From positions 62,001 through 126,000 of the forward strand of contig NZ_CP017077.1 in NCBI RefSeq assembly GCF_001742225.1: a stretch of DNA of 64,000 bases, read 5' to 3'. The stretch's first letter is position 1. Each line of letters begins with the position of its first letter. Below the pieces are notes generated by a model that was not told where the DNA came from, ran no database searches, and saw only the letters and a list, made by a program, of their open reading frames with translations. The translations under genes and the position numbers were made by a program. Shown piece by piece: positions 32,646 through 42,616 of the stretch. Source of the DNA: Novosphingobium resinovorum. GTDB lineage: Bacteria; Pseudomonadota; Alphaproteobacteria; Sphingomonadales; Sphingomonadaceae.

Positions 32646-35600
32646 ATGTTGAGGCACGGCGGGCAGACGCTCTATTCCGCGAGCGATCTGGTGAACTTCA
32701 TGGGCTGCGCGCACGCGACCGTGCTCGACGTCGGCAACCTTGCAACGCCGACCAGTTTCGCGCCCGATGACGACAGCGCGGTCCTGCTCCAGGAAAAGGG
32801 CATCGAGCACGAACGCGCCTATCTCGAGAGGCTTCGCGCGGAGGGGCGCTCGATCGCCGAGATTTCAAGCGAGGGCACGCTCGAGCAACGCGCGCAGGCG
32901 ACGCGCGAGGCCATGCAGGCCGGCTATGACGTCGTGTATCAGGGCGCGTTCCTGGCAGGCCAATGGCATGGCTATTCCGATTTCCTGCTCAAGCGCGACG
33001 ACGTTCCCTCCTCGCTTGGCGACTTTACCTATGATGTCGCCGACACCAAGCTCGCCCGCTCGGCCAAGCCCAAGCATATTCTGCAGCTCTGCGTCTATGC
33101 CGACATGCTGCGCGGCGTGCAGGGCGTAGCGCCCCCGTCGATGCATGTCGTTTTGGGCAGTGGCGACATCGCCACCCTGCCCACGTCCTCGCTCATCCAT
33201 TATTTCACGATCGCGCGCGAGCGCTTCGAAGGCTTTGCCGCCGCTGTGCCGGACAGCTCGGCCGGCGATCCCTGCGGCCATTGCAGCTTCTGCCGCTGGT
33301 CAGATCACTGCACCGCCGAATGGGAAGCGGCCGATCACCTCTCGATCGTGGCCGGCATGGGGCGCAGCCAGCGATCGGCGCTCCGCGAGGCTGGCATCGA
33401 CGGCATCGGCGCCCTCGCGGCCCTGCCTCCCGGCGCGAAAATTCCCGGTATGCAGGCAGGCACCGTCGCCAAGCTCGCGGCCCAGGCGCGGCTACAGGCT
33501 CACCAGCGGCAGACCGGCGAGGGGCGCATCGAGCTGCTCGAAGCCGCGCCGGGGCGCGGCTTTGCGCGCCTGCCGCATGCCGACGAGGGCGACATGTTCT
33601 TCGACATGGAGGGCGATCCGCTGTTCGAGGGCGGCCTTGAATATCTGTTCGGGCTGGTGGCTCTGGACCAGGGCGAGGATCGTTTCCACGCTTTCTGGGC
33701 GCATGACCGCGAGAGCGAGAAGATCGCGTTCGAACAGGCGATCGATTTCATGACCGCGCGGCTCGCGCGCCATCCCCTCGCGCATATCTACCACTATGCG
33801 TCCTACGAAGAGACGGCGCTCAAGCGCCTCGCCATGTATCACGGGACGCGCGAACAGGAGGTCGACGATCTGCTGCGCGGCGACCGGCTGGTCGATCTCT
33901 ACAAGGTCGTTGCCGAAGCCATTCGCACGTCCGAGCCGCGCTACTCGATCAAGAACATGGAGGCCTTCTATCTTCCCGGAGGCCGGCAGGGCGCGGTCAA
34001 GACGGCGGGTGATAGCATCGTGATCTATGAGCGCTGGCGCCGGGTCGGCGGGGACGAGCTTCTCGCGGAGATCGCCGACTATAACGAGATCGACTGCCGC
34101 TCGACCCGGCTTTGCCGCGACTGGCTCCTGTCCCTGCGACCCGATAGCACGCCATGGTTCACCGGGCGGACGCTGGCGCCCGCCGATCCGGCAAAAGTCG
34201 CCGCACGCGAGGAGGCCGACGAGCGAACGCGGCAGCTGGCAGTGGCCCTGATCGCCGCGGACGACACGCCGTGGCGCCGCCTGCTGGTCGATCTGCTCGA
34301 ATTTCATCGCCGCGAGGCCAAGCCCAGCTGGTGGGCGATGTTCGCGCGGCAGGAAATGGACGCGGATGCGCTGCTCGACGACGCCGAATGCCTGGCGAAC
34401 CTCCAGCCCCACCCCACGCTGCGTGCCTGGGCGGACAAGAAGTCGGTAGTCCATCCGTTCACCTTCCCGCCGCAGGACTTCAAGATGAAGGTCGGCGACA
34501 AGCCGCTGCGCTCCGGCACGCTGGAGCCCGCAGGGGAGATCATGTCGCTCGACGAGGACACAGACACGATCGAACTCAAGCTCGGGCCAAGCCGCTCGGC
34601 CATCGAGCCGGGCACCGCGCTCATCCCCGAAGGCCCGGTGGGCGACAAGATCCTGCGCGCCGCGGTGCACCGCTATGCCCAGAGCGTGGCGAATGGCGAT
34701 GATCGCTATGTCGCCGTGACCGCAATCCTGCGCCGCGATCGCCCGAAGCTTGCCGGACGCACCTCGGGACAGGCGATCGTGCCCGAAGGCACGGACGCGA
34801 CTGATGGCGCGATCGATGCCCTGAGCTGGCTCGATGACAGCTATCTGCTCGTCCAGGGTCCGCCGGGCGCCGGCAAGACTTACACCTCGGCCGAAGCGAT
34901 CGTCGCGCTGCTCGCGGCGGGAAAGCGCATCGGCGTTGCATCCAACTCACACAAGGCGATAAACAACCTGCTCAAGGATGTCGAAGCGAAGACGGCCGCC
35001 AAAGGTCTGCGCTATCGCGGGATGAAGAAATCCTCGCGCGAGGATCAGATCCTCGGTTCGGACGGCTGGATTGTCGATGTCGTCGGCGGCAGCGGAAGCG
35101 GTGTGTCGCCACATCATCAGCTCGTTGCGGGTACGGCCTGGTTGTTCGCCCGCGAGGACCTCGACGGCACGCTCGACTATCTGTTCATCGACGAAGCCGG
35201 CCAGGTCAGCCTCGCCAATGTCATCGCGATGGGAACGGCGGCGCGCAACATCGTGCTGGTCGGCGACCAGATGCAGCTGTCACAGCCGATCAAGGGCACG
35301 CATCCGGGCGGCAGCGGCCGATCGGCCCTCGACCATCTGCTCGAGGGACACGCAACAGTGCCTGCCGATCAGGGCGTCTTCCTGCCCATCTCCCGGCGCA
35401 TGCATCCCGACCTCTGCACCTTCATTTCCGAAGCGGTCTATGAAGGGCGCCTCCAGGCCGAAACGAGCACAACCAGGCAGCACATCGATGTGGACGTCGC
35501 CGCGGATCCCGCTGCCCTTGCGGCCACGGGCCTGCGTTTCGTCGCGGTCAACCATAGCGGCCGTACGCAGCGCTCGCCCGAGGAAGCCGAGCGGCTCGCG

Positions 35601-36023
35601 ACTACCTATAGCGCGTTGCTCGGGGCAAGTTGGACCGACCAGCTGGGCGAACGCCATGAAATCAGTGCCGAGGACATATTGGTCGTTTCGCCCTACAATA
35701 TGCAGGTCGAACTGCTGCGGCGCACGCTGCCCGAAGGCGCACGGGTCGGGACGGTCGACAAGTTCCAGGGCCAGGAAGCGCCGGTCGTGCTGATCTCCAT
35801 GGCCACCTCGTCGGGCGACGATCTCCCCCGAAACATCGAGTTTCTCTACAGCCGCAACCGCCTCAATGTCGCGATCAGCCGAGCCCGCTGCCTCGCGGTG
35901 ATCTTCGCCAATCCCAAGCTGCTCGAGATCCCCTGCACGACGATCGCGCAGATGGAGCTGGTCGACGGCCTGTGCTGGGCCAAGCAGTTTGCCGACAATC
36001 AGCGAGATCAGGCCAGCGCATGA
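32646..36023 (+). CDS. TM0106-family RecB-like nuclease fused to RNase H-like and SF1 (Dna2/NAM7-type) helicase domains
   Basis: A 1125-residue multidomain protein. Residues 1-230 form a Fe-S RecB-type nuclease: Cys21 in LVNFMGCAHATVL, active-site Asp in YSDFLLKRDD and ADTKLARS, motif QLCVYADML, and three clustered cysteines C210, C213 and C216 plus C222 (CGHCSFCRWSDHC). Near residue 315 MFFDMEGDPLFEGGLEYLFG begins an RNase H-like (YprB) domain with DYNEIDCRST. The helicase has Walker A GPPGAGKT at 738-745, LFIDEAGQ at 846-853, VGDQMQLSQPI and TVDKFQGQEAPVV. It resembles Dna2 in domain logic and probably resects or cleaves unusual DNA. The start at 32646 is chosen for its spacing to GAGGAA. 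A defence role is possible. Confidence 0.9.
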   Translation: MLRHGGQTLYSASDLVNFMGCAHATVLDVGNLATPTSFAPDDDSAVLLQEKGIEHERAYLERLRAEGRSIAEISSEGTLEQRAQATREAMQAGYDVVYQGAFLAGQWHGYSDFLLKRDDVPSSLGDFTYDVADTKLARSAKPKHILQLCVYADMLRGVQGVAPPSMHVVLGSGDIATLPTSSLIHYFTIARERFEGFAAAVPDSSAGDPCGHCSFCRWSDHCTAEWEAADHLSIVAGMGRSQRSALREAGIDGIGALAALPPGAKIPGMQAGTVAKLAAQARLQAHQRQTGEGRIELLEAAPGRGFARLPHADEGDMFFDMEGDPLFEGGLEYLFGLVALDQGEDRFHAFWAHDRESEKIAFEQAIDFMTARLARHPLAHIYHYASYEETALKRLAMYHGTREQEVDDLLRGDRLVDLYKVVAEAIRTSEPRYSIKNMEAFYLPGGRQGAVKTAGDSIVIYERWRRVGGDELLAEIADYNEIDCRSTRLCRDWLLSLRPDSTPWFTGRTLAPADPAKVAAREEADERTRQLAVALIAADDTPWRRLLVDLLEFHRREAKPSWWAMFARQEMDADALLDDAECLANLQPHPTLRAWADKKSVVHPFTFPPQDFKMKVGDKPLRSGTLEPAGEIMSLDEDTDTIELKLGPSRSAIEPGTALIPEGPVGDKILRAAVHRYAQSVANGDDRYVAVTAILRRDRPKLAGRTSGQAIVPEGTDATDGAIDALSWLDDSYLLVQGPPGAGKTYTSAEAIVALLAAGKRIGVASNSHKAINNLLKDVEAKTAAKGLRYRGMKKSSREDQILGSDGWIVDVVGGSGSGVSPHHQLVAGTAWLFAREDLDGTLDYLFIDEAGQVSLANVIAMGTAARNIVLVGDQMQLSQPIKGTHPGGSGRSALDHLLEGHATVPADQGVFLPISRRMHPDLCTFISEAVYEGRLQAETSTTRQHIDVDVAADPAALAATGLRFVAVNHSGRTQRSPEEAERLATTYSALLGASWTDQLGERHEISAEDILVVSPYNMQVELLRRTLPEGARVGTVDKFQGQEAPVVLISMATSSGDDLPRNIEFLYSRNRLNVAISRARCLAVIFANPKLLEIPCTTIAQMELVDGLCWAKQFADNQRDQASA

Positions 36024-36155
36024 CCTTGGCGGTGCCGGCGACAAGGCAAACTCCCTGCCCCGGGATGCGGAATAAGGTCTTTTTCCACAAGCTGGGAATT
36101 TGATCCGACACACGCGGGTTTTCAGTTCGGACTACGATTGGGGCAGATGCGCTCC

Positions 36156-36752
36156 TTAAGGAAAACGTCTTTGAATGTCCGCTGTCCCGCTGTTGGCGCT
36201 CCAAACCGGACCGAGCAGAATGTCCCATACATCGACATTCGAGGCTTCAAGGATCGTCACCATCGCCTTGGGATGGATCGGCTCGACGAGCGAATTGGCA
36301 TCACACGTCACCATGGCGAAGGCGTTGCCGCCCTCGGTTGGCTTCCAGAACCCGGCGACCGCGAATACCGGCTGGTCGATCACCGAAAACCACATCTCGC
36401 CCTTCAATGGCGGCTTGCCGTCGCCGAGATCATGCTTGTCCGGCGTGAACTCGCAGAACTCGGTGAGCGGCACCACACATCGGTTCTCCGGACGCTCGGC
36501 GAGCCGCCGCCATTGCGGCATCGCCAGGTTACGCACGTTGGTCATTGGCCAGGCCGCCTTGCCGCCCAGGACATCCCAGGTCATGACATCCCAGTCTCGC
36601 ACACCGCCTTGTTCGCGTATAACGTAGGACCGGCTTTTGGGTCGCAGTTCCTGGGGATCGAAGCGATTGTCGCGTGGGCGCTCGCTGAAAAGTTCGGCGA
36701 TCGACCCCCAGATCGTCTCGATCTCACCTTTCAGGCGGGCGCGGTTGCACAT
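36156..36752 (-). CDS. yedK-like: SOS response-associated peptidase (SRAP/YedK/HMCES family)
   Basis: A 198-residue SRAP protein starting MCNRARLKGEIETIWGS, so that Cys2 becomes the N-terminal nucleophile after Met removal. The other active-site elements are the Asn of CNR, CVVPLTEFCEF with its Glu, and HPKAMVTIL with the His. SRAP proteins form thiazolidine crosslinks with abasic sites in single-stranded DNA to shield them during replication. The usual PVIL sequence reads VTIL here. A fragment of a close paralogue occurs at 58976-59036. Confidence 0.92.
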   Translation of the reverse strand: MCNRARLKGEIETIWGSIAELFSERPRDNRFDPQELRPKSRSYVIREQGGVRDWDVMTWDVLGGKAAWPMTNVRNLAMPQWRRLAERPENRCVVPLTEFCEFTPDKHDLGDGKPPLKGEMWFSVIDQPVFAVAGFWKPTEGGNAFAMVTCDANSLVEPIHPKAMVTILEASNVDVWDILLGPVWSANSGTADIQRRFP

Positions 36753-37776
36753 AAGCTTGTTCCCGATAAATCGATGCACATCTCTACGGTGTGGATGCCT
36801 TCATTGCCATCGCGACGGGCGCATGACCTGTGGCGGTGCCCTGCACCGCGGCGTGTCCTCATAAATCTCGATCAGCGAACCGGTACCGCTGAGGTTCATT
36901 AAGCACTTCCAGCCAAGCCGAGGCGAACTCCCCGGCGATGAGAATGGGCAGTGCATGCAATGAGACCTGCGCAATCAGGCCAGAGCGCGCGCCTTTGCTT
37001 CAAAGGCCGCAGCGCGGCGCCTGAAACGTTCCGCGAGGCTGCCCCGGGCATTGGCGGCCCTTTCACGCTCTTCATGCGCGCGCTGCCGAAAGTAGGCAGC
37101 GTCTATCTGGTCGAACACGATCATCTCTCCTTGCGAACGCCTTTGGCGTTTCGAGCCGAGTCTCTACCAGTGATTCGCGACAAAATCACGACATTCAACC
37201 GATAATTGAATTACTTCGCCATGAATTGTCGATGTAACCAATTACATACTTTGATCTCGTCATGAAATCTCAGCGGAAGGATTATAATATTACCTCGCAT
37301 ATGCATTGGCCATGCTGCGAAAGGTGATGGACCACCGCGGCATTTCCATCTCGGCGATACTGTGCTCCCAATCGTATCGAGCACCCCCGCTCATGTGATA
37401 TCCTGCACGTGGTTCCAGAGGCATTGAGGCCCGCGCGAAGCCTTCGCCGCGCCGTTGCCGGAAGCGCATCGTCGCGGGCTCTCCGAGCGATATGCCGATG
37501 ATGTGCTCGTAGACCGGGCGATCCCTGTGCCAGCCGATGCCCGCACCTGGATCGTACCGGATCAGCAAGGCCTGGATCAGCAGATCGGGAGCAAGGCCGA
37601 CAAAATGTGCTGCCCGATCACGAAACGGCTCCAGCCAGTCCGGGATCGGCGGCGCTTCCATGGGCTTGCCCGCCTCGAAGTCATAGCACCACCCGAATGA
37701 TGTGGTGAACCGTTTGCCGGTCCAGCCCTGAAAGCGGAACGGCTTCAGATCGCTCTCGTCGATCCTGCGGATCAGC
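36691..37776 (+). repeat. long direct repeat, copy 1 (SRAP start, 49-residue gene, most of alkB)
   Basis: Sequence from AGTTCGGCGA (36691) to about 37776 is highly similar to 58976-60114 in the same orientation. The match covers the first 21 codons of SRAP, a spacer of different length, the small 49-codon gene and alkB up to codon 28. The copies are about 22.3 kb apart start to start. Long stretches such as the one around 37190-37330 and 59520-59660 are almost identical. Confidence 0.85.
36975..37124 (-). CDS. 49-residue conserved small protein
   Basis: The frame starts MIVFDQIDAAYFRQRAHEER and ends RRRAAAFEAKARALA, rich in Arg, Glu and Ala and predicted helical. AAGGAGAG directly precedes the ATG, a little close but strong. 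A second copy at 59312-59461 has the same length and nearly the same protein sequence, and differences between the two keep the frame open, which supports coding. Small proteins with D-x-x-Y-F/Y-R-x-R-A-x-E-E-R are common in sphingomonads; the function is unknown. Confidence 0.68.
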   Translation of the reverse strand: MIVFDQIDAAYFRQRAHEERERAANARGSLAERFRRRAAAFEAKARALA

Positions 37777-37859
37777 ATTTGCTCCTCCGATCGATCGATG
37801 ATGTCCGGCCGCTCGGCGAGACCGGGCAGAACGGGCGTATCGAACAGGTCCAGCATCAT
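37290..37859 (-). CDS. alkB-like: AlkB-like 2-oxoglutarate/Fe(II) dioxygenase
   Basis: A 189-residue AlkB-type protein. The iron ligands are His111 and Asp113 in GWHRDRP and His166 in WEHSIAEME, and the 2-oxoglutarate-binding arginine is in PRWSITFRS. LIRYDPGAGIGWHRDR is the typical nucleotide-proximal block. AlkB proteins remove alkyl lesions from DNA by oxidative demethylation. Its ATG overlaps the dinB stop (ATGA), so it is co-expressed with dinB under the LexA box at 38981. A truncated second copy is at 59628-60114. Confidence 0.9.
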   Translation of the reverse strand: MMLDLFDTPVLPGLAERPDIIDRSEEQMLIRRIDESDLKPFRFQGWTGKRFTTSFGWCYDFEAGKPMEAPPIPDWLEPFRDRAAHFVGLAPDLLIQALLIRYDPGAGIGWHRDRPVYEHIIGISLGEPATMRFRQRRGEGFARASMPLEPRAGYHMSGGARYDWEHSIAEMEMPRWSITFRSMANAYAR

Positions 37860-38959
37860 GCCGCCTCGCTTTCACCGAAAATCGGCAACTCGACCCCGGC
37901 GGCCAAATCCGCCGCCGGGGCCTCACCGAAATTCGACACCGTCACGCCAACCAGCCGGATCCCCTTTATCGGCGGCAACACCGTGCGTACGAGATCGATG
38001 GCGCAGCGCTGGAGGTTCTCCTGGGTCAAGATGACGCTGGGCTGACTGCGGCTGCGTGTAATCTGCTGGAAGTCGCCGTACTTGATCTTGACCGTAACGG
38101 TCCGCCCGAAGGTTTCGCGCGCCTCGCACCAGCGCCAGACGTCATCGGCCATCCTCAGGATACCGGCCTCGATCTCACCGGGCTCCGTCAGGTCGCGGTC
38201 GAACGTCGTTTCCGACCCGCATGACTTGCGCACCCGGTTGGGATTGACCGGGCGATCGTCGACGCCCCGCGCGATCGCGAAGTACCATTCTGCTGAACTG
38301 CCGAAGTTCTGCTGCAGGAAGCCCAGCGACTTTGCCCTGAGGTGGGCACCGGTTTCGATACCCAGGCGCTTCATCTTCTCAGCCGTCACCGGCCCCACCC
38401 CGTGAAAGCGACTGACCGGCAGCGTCTCCACCCAAGCTTCGCCCATATCCGGGGTGACAGCGAACTGTCCGTTCGGCTTGCGATGGTCGGATGCCAGCTT
38501 CGCGAGGAACTTGTTGTATGAGATCCCCGCCGATGCCGTGAGCCCGGTCTCGTCGAGGATGGCCTTGCGGATGGCCTTGGCCGTCCTCCAGGCTGTCTCG
38601 ATACCGCTCTTGTTCGCTGTCACGTCGAGATAGGCCTCGTCGAGGGAAAGCGGCTGGATTAGGTCGGTGTAGCGCGCAAAGACTTCGTGGATCTGGCGCG
38701 ACACATCCTTGTAGACCTCGAAGCGTGGCGGCACGAAGATCAGTTCCGGACAGCGGCGCAGTGCTGTTACCGAGGGAAGCGCTGACTTCACGCCGAACTT
38801 GCGCGCTTCATAGCTGGCCGCCGCGACGACACCTCGGGACGCGCCATGCCCGACGGCTACCGGACGTCCCCGAAGGGCTGGATCATCGCGCTGTTCAACG
38901 GAAGCAAAAAAGGCATCCATGTCCACGTGAATGATCTTGCGGATGGCTGAGTCGACCAT
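37856..38959 (-). CDS. dinB: DNA polymerase IV (Y family)
   Basis: A 367-residue DinB. Catalytic acidic residues are in HVDMDAFFASVEQRDD (Asp13 region) and PLSLDEAYLDVT near residue 110. The DNA-binding helix-hairpin-helix is VSRFHGVGPVTAEKMKRLG, and the little-finger domain follows. It is a translesion polymerase with -1 frameshift tendency. ATG 38959 is used, since the nine upstream codons include part of the LexA-box region. A GTTC-N7-GTTC LexA box lies 22 bases upstream, so SOS induction is expected. Confidence 0.95.
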   Translation of the reverse strand: MVDSAIRKIIHVDMDAFFASVEQRDDPALRGRPVAVGHGASRGVVAAASYEARKFGVKSALPSVTALRRCPELIFVPPRFEVYKDVSRQIHEVFARYTDLIQPLSLDEAYLDVTANKSGIETAWRTAKAIRKAILDETGLTASAGISYNKFLAKLASDHRKPNGQFAVTPDMGEAWVETLPVSRFHGVGPVTAEKMKRLGIETGAHLRAKSLGFLQQNFGSSAEWYFAIARGVDDRPVNPNRVRKSCGSETTFDRDLTEPGEIEAGILRMADDVWRWCEARETFGRTVTVKIKYGDFQQITRSRSQPSVILTQENLQRCAIDLVRTVLPPIKGIRLVGVTVSNFGEAPAADLAAGVELPIFGESEAA

Positions 38960-38980
38960 GTGCGGGCCATAGCATGGCTG

Positions 38981-38995
38981 GAACAAATAACGAAC
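38981..38995 (-). promoter_or_regulatory. LexA (SOS) box upstream of dinB-alkB
   Basis: GAAC (38981-38984), seven bases, and GAAC (38992-38995) on the plus strand; on the minus strand GTTC-N7-GTTC, the alphaproteobacterial LexA direct-repeat operator. It is 22 bases from the dinB start. Confidence 0.88.
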
Positions 38996-39046
38996 ATTTT
39001 ATGCGAGGCCAGATGACCCCCGGGCGCGTGCACAGGACTTCTGCGC

Positions 39047-39334
39047 TTACGCAGCCCCGTCTTCCTCGTATCGACCCGCTAGCCGCAATTGCCTCACGAT
39101 GCCGTTGAACGCGGCAGTCACCCCCTGCGCCCTGCCGATCTCGTTGCCCTGCCCTGCAGCATCCCAGTAGAGCTCGAGCGGCCAGCGCTCGCGGCAATGC
39201 GGGAGCAGGCACCGCAAGGCGAGGCGCACTTCGACGCTGTCGACCCGGCCGTCCGCACAGCGCACCACGCCGCCGCGCAGGATATGCACCGAAAGCGCGA
39301 TGATCACGCGCTGATGTCTGGGAAGGGTGGCCAC
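39047..39334 (-). CDS. hypothetical protein downstream of dnaE2
   Basis: A 95-residue open frame starting four bases after the dnaE2 stop. It reads like a real protein (VIIALSVHILRGGVVRCADG, VDSVEVRLALRCLLPHCRER, LELYWDAAGQGNEIGRAQGV) with moderate hydrophobicity and no extreme arginine bias. I do not recognise a family. Its position as the last member of the imuA-imuB-dnaE2 unit suggests co-transcription and SOS control. Confidence 0.5.
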   Translation of the reverse strand: MATLPRHQRVIIALSVHILRGGVVRCADGRVDSVEVRLALRCLLPHCRERWPLELYWDAAGQGNEIGRAQGVTAAFNGIVRQLRLAGRYEEDGAA

Positions 39335-39337
39335 AGG

Positions 39338-42300
39338 TCAGTGAAAATCATGCGACTTGAAGCGAACCACGTCTTCGGGATCGCGGCCATCGGCATGCGG
39401 CGGCCAGTAGCTGTCGTGGGGTCTGGGGCTCCATTTTCCCTTGCCACGGAGAACGTCACCGCGATCCGGCGCGCTGGCATGGCGCGCTCCGTCACCCCTG
39501 CCCGTCTGGTGCGGGAACGACATCTCGCCAACCTTATGCAGCAGATCGCCATGATCGATGATCCGGTCGCAGATGACATGGATCACCTCGCCCTCCTTCT
39601 GCACCCGCCCCTTGAGCCCCACCATCGAGGCGGACATCACGGTGCGGCGCTGGGCCTCGAAGCGATCGGGCCAGAGGATGCCGTTGGCTATCCCGGTCTC
39701 GTCCTCGATGGTGATGAATAGCACGCCCTTGGCCGAGCCCGGCTTCTGGCGGACGAGGATGATACCGGCGACCTCGACCTTGCGGCCATCGCGGATATTC
39801 GTAAGGTCTGCGCAGCGCGTGACGCCGCGCCGGGTCAATTCATTGCGCACGAACGTGAGCGGATGGGCACGCAGCGAAAGCTGCAACGATCGATAGTCCT
39901 CGATTACTTCCCGGCCATCGGTCAATGGGCGCAGCGCGACCTCCGGTTCGACACCTTCCGCGCTCTTCACTTTTGCTGCACGATCCGCTGCAGCAAAAAG
40001 CGGCAGCGGAGCTTCGCCAAGGCCCCGCACCGTCCATAGCCCCTGCCTCCGGTCGGACCCGAAGGCGCGGAAGGCGTCGGCGTCCGCCAGCTTCTCAATC
40101 GCGGCGCGCGGAACGCCGGAGCGGCGCCAGGCATCCTCGACGGACTCGAACGGGATCTCTCCACGCGCACCGACGATGCTGGCGCCATCGGCATTGGAGA
40201 GCCCGCGCACCTGCCTGAAGCCGAGCCGCACGGCATGGTATCGACCTCGTGTCGGCTCGAGCGAGCAATCCCAGCGGCTCGCGTTTATGCAGACCGGCCG
40301 GACCTCGACGCCGTGCTGGCGCGCGTCGCCGACGATCTGGGCCGGGGCATAGAAGCCCATCGGCTGCGCATTCATCAGGGCGGCGCAGAAGACGTCCGGG
40401 TGATGATGCTTCATCCAGCTCGAGGCATAGGAGATCTTGGCGAAGCTCGCGGCATGGCTTTCCGGGAAGCCATAGGAGCCGAAGCCTTCAAGCTGGCGGA
40501 AGGTGCGCTCGGCAAAGTCGCGCGGATAGCCGCGGCCGACCATACCCTCGATCAGCTTTTCGGAAAAATGCGAGACCCCGCCTGTCATCTTGAAGGTCGC
40601 CATCGCGCGCCGAAGCTGGTCAGCCTCGACGGCGGTGAAGCCCGCGCCGACGATCGCGACCTTCATCGCCTGCTCCTGAAAGAGGGGCACGCCCAGCGTC
40701 TTTTCCAGAACCGCGCGCAGTTCGGGCCGCGGGTATTCCGGCTTTTCCAGCCCCTCGCGGCGGCGCAAATAGGGGTGGACCATGTCGCCCTGAATCGGGC
40801 CGGGGCGGACGATCGCGACCTGGATCACCAGGTCGTAGAAGCGGCGCGGCTTCATGCGCGGCAGCATCGACATCTGTGCCCGGCTCTCGATCTGGAAGGT
40901 GCCAAGCGTGTCGGCCTTCTGGATCATGGCGTAGACGTCGGGATCATCGCTCTGCAGGTCGGCAAGGCCGACTCTCAGACCCTTGCTTTCCTCCAGCATG
41001 TTGAAGGCCCGGTTCATGCATCCCAGCATGCCAAGACCCAGCACATCGACCTTCATCATCCTGAGCGCATCGATGTCGTCCTTGTCCCACTCGATGATCT
41101 GGCGGTCGGCCATTGCTGCGGGCTCGATCGGCACCAGATCATCGAGGCGATCGTGCGTGAGCACGAAGCCGCCGGGATGCTGGCTCGACTGGCGCGGCAC
41201 GCCGATCAGCTGGCGCGCGAGGTCGAGTGTCAGGCGCAGCCGCCGATCCGACATGTCGAGATTGAGTTCCTCGGCCTGCTTCTCGCCCACGCCTTCGGCT
41301 GACCAGCCCCAGACCAGCCCTGCCAGCGACGAGGTCAGGTCCTCTGGCAGACCCATGGCCTTGCCGACATCGCGCACTGCACCGCGCGCGCGAAAGCGGG
41401 TGACGACCGCGGTCAGCGCCGCCCGGTCGCGCCCGTAGGTATCGAAGATCCACTGGATGATTTCCTCGCGCCGCTCATGCTCGAAATCGACGTCGATGTC
41501 GGGGGGCTCGCGCCGCTCGCCCGAGACGAAGCGCTCGAAGAGCAACTCGTGCTTGATCGGATCGATCGAGGTGACGCCGAGCACGAAGCAGACGCAGGAG
41601 TTGGCGGCCGATCCCCGGCCCTGGCACAGGATGCCGCGGCGCCTCGCCTCGGCGACGATCGAATGGACGGTGAGGAAGTAGGGCGCGTAGTTCAGCTCGG
41701 AGATGAGTTTCAGCTCATGGGCGATCTGGTCGCGGTAGTCCTGCGGAGGATCGCCGCCGAACATGGCGCCCAGCGCCTCGCGCGCCATTGTCTCCAGCGC
41801 CTGCTGCGCGGTCAGCCCCTCGATCACCTGCTCCTGCGGGTAGTGATAGGTGAGGTCGCCAAGCGAGAATGTGCAGGCCTCGGCGATATCGACGCTGGCG
41901 CGCAGGGCATCGGGATAGGCGGCGAAACGGCGCTGCATTTCCTCCGCAGACTTGAGCGCGCGGTCGGCATTGACCTCGCGGCGATAGCCAAGGTCGTCGA
42001 CCCGGCAATTGTGCCGGATCGCGGTCACCACATCCTGCAGCAGCCGGGCATCGGGCGCATGGTAGAGCACGTCGCCGGTGACGACGGCGCGCACCCCGGC
42101 CTCCCTCGCCTGGCGCGCCAGCGCGTCGATCCGCACGGCATCGCCCGGGCGGCGGCGCTGGAACAGCGCCATATGCGCGCGCCTGCCATAGACGGACCGC
42201 AGATCGACGAGCGCTGCAGCATTCTCGGCATCCGCCTCGTGCGGCAACAGAATGGCGATCACGCCCTCGGACCAGGCTTTGAGCTCATGCCAGTGCAGCA

Positions 42301-42616
42301 GGCACGCCCCCTTCCCAGCCCGGCGTTTGCCGATGGTGAGGAGGCGCGTGATCCGCGACCAGGCTTGCCGGTCAGTCGGATAGAGCAGCAGACGGCGACC
42401 GCAGGACAGATCGACCCGGGTGCCGGCGATAAGGCGTACCCCGGTGGCCTTCTCCGCCTCCCAGGCGCGGACCACCCCGGCGACACTGCCAAGGTCGGCA
42501 ATGCCGATGGCGGAATACCCGAGCTTCGCCGCGACCGAGAACAGCTCGTCCGGGCTCGAGGCGCCGCGCAGAAACGAGAAGTGCGTCAGCACCTGAAGTT
42601 CGACGTAGGCGGTCAT
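39338..42616 (-). CDS. dnaE2: error-prone DNA polymerase III alpha subunit DnaE2 (ImuC)
   Basis: A 1092-residue C-family polymerase. The N-terminal PHP domain starts [20 protein letters not shown], the polymerase palm holds the [16 protein letters not shown] block, and the C-terminal OB-fold contains [24 protein letters not shown] [12 protein letters not shown]. Length and lack of a tau-binding tail fit DnaE2 and not the replicative DnaE1. Its ATG overlaps the imuB stop by four bases. With ImuA and ImuB it forms the mutasome responsible for damage-induced mutagenesis in bacteria lacking Pol V. Confidence 0.95.
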   Translation of the reverse strand: MTAYVELQVLTHFSFLRGASSPDELFSVAAKLGYSAIGIADLGSVAGVVRAWEAEKATGVRLIAGTRVDLSCGRRLLLYPTDRQAWSRITRLLTIGKRRAGKGACLLHWHELKAWSEGVIAILLPHEADAENAAALVDLRSVYGRRAHMALFQRRRPGDAVRIDALARQAREAGVRAVVTGDVLYHAPDARLLQDVVTAIRHNCRVDDLGYRREVNADRALKSAEEMQRRFAAYPDALRASVDIAEACTFSLGDLTYHYPQEQVIEGLTAQQALETMAREALGAMFGGDPPQDYRDQIAHELKLISELNYAPYFLTVHSIVAEARRRGILCQGRGSAANSCVCFVLGVTSIDPIKHELLFERFVSGERREPPDIDVDFEHERREEIIQWIFDTYGRDRAALTAVVTRFRARGAVRDVGKAMGLPEDLTSSLAGLVWGWSAEGVGEKQAEELNLDMSDRRLRLTLDLARQLIGVPRQSSQHPGGFVLTHDRLDDLVPIEPAAMADRQIIEWDKDDIDALRMMKVDVLGLGMLGCMNRAFNMLEESKGLRVGLADLQSDDPDVYAMIQKADTLGTFQIESRAQMSMLPRMKPRRFYDLVIQVAIVRPGPIQGDMVHPYLRRREGLEKPEYPRPELRAVLEKTLGVPLFQEQAMKVAIVGAGFTAVEADQLRRAMATFKMTGGVSHFSEKLIEGMVGRGYPRDFAERTFRQLEGFGSYGFPESHAASFAKISYASSWMKHHHPDVFCAALMNAQPMGFYAPAQIVGDARQHGVEVRPVCINASRWDCSLEPTRGRYHAVRLGFRQVRGLSNADGASIVGARGEIPFESVEDAWRRSGVPRAAIEKLADADAFRAFGSDRRQGLWTVRGLGEAPLPLFAAADRAAKVKSAEGVEPEVALRPLTDGREVIEDYRSLQLSLRAHPLTFVRNELTRRGVTRCADLTNIRDGRKVEVAGIILVRQKPGSAKGVLFITIEDETGIANGILWPDRFEAQRRTVMSASMVGLKGRVQKEGEVIHVICDRIIDHGDLLHKVGEMSFPHQTGRGDGARHASAPDRGDVLRGKGKWSPRPHDSYWPPHADGRDPEDVVRFKSHDFH

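Noticed and set aside
33492..34670. A 392-codon minus-strand frame inside the nuclease-helicase gene
   Set aside because: Composition is arginine- and histidine-rich with no family resemblance, and the plus-strand gene is secure.
36840..36905. Possible LexA box before the SRAP gene
   Set aside because: GAAC and GTTC are present but not as direct repeats with seven-base spacing, so SOS control of SRAP is not supported by sequence.
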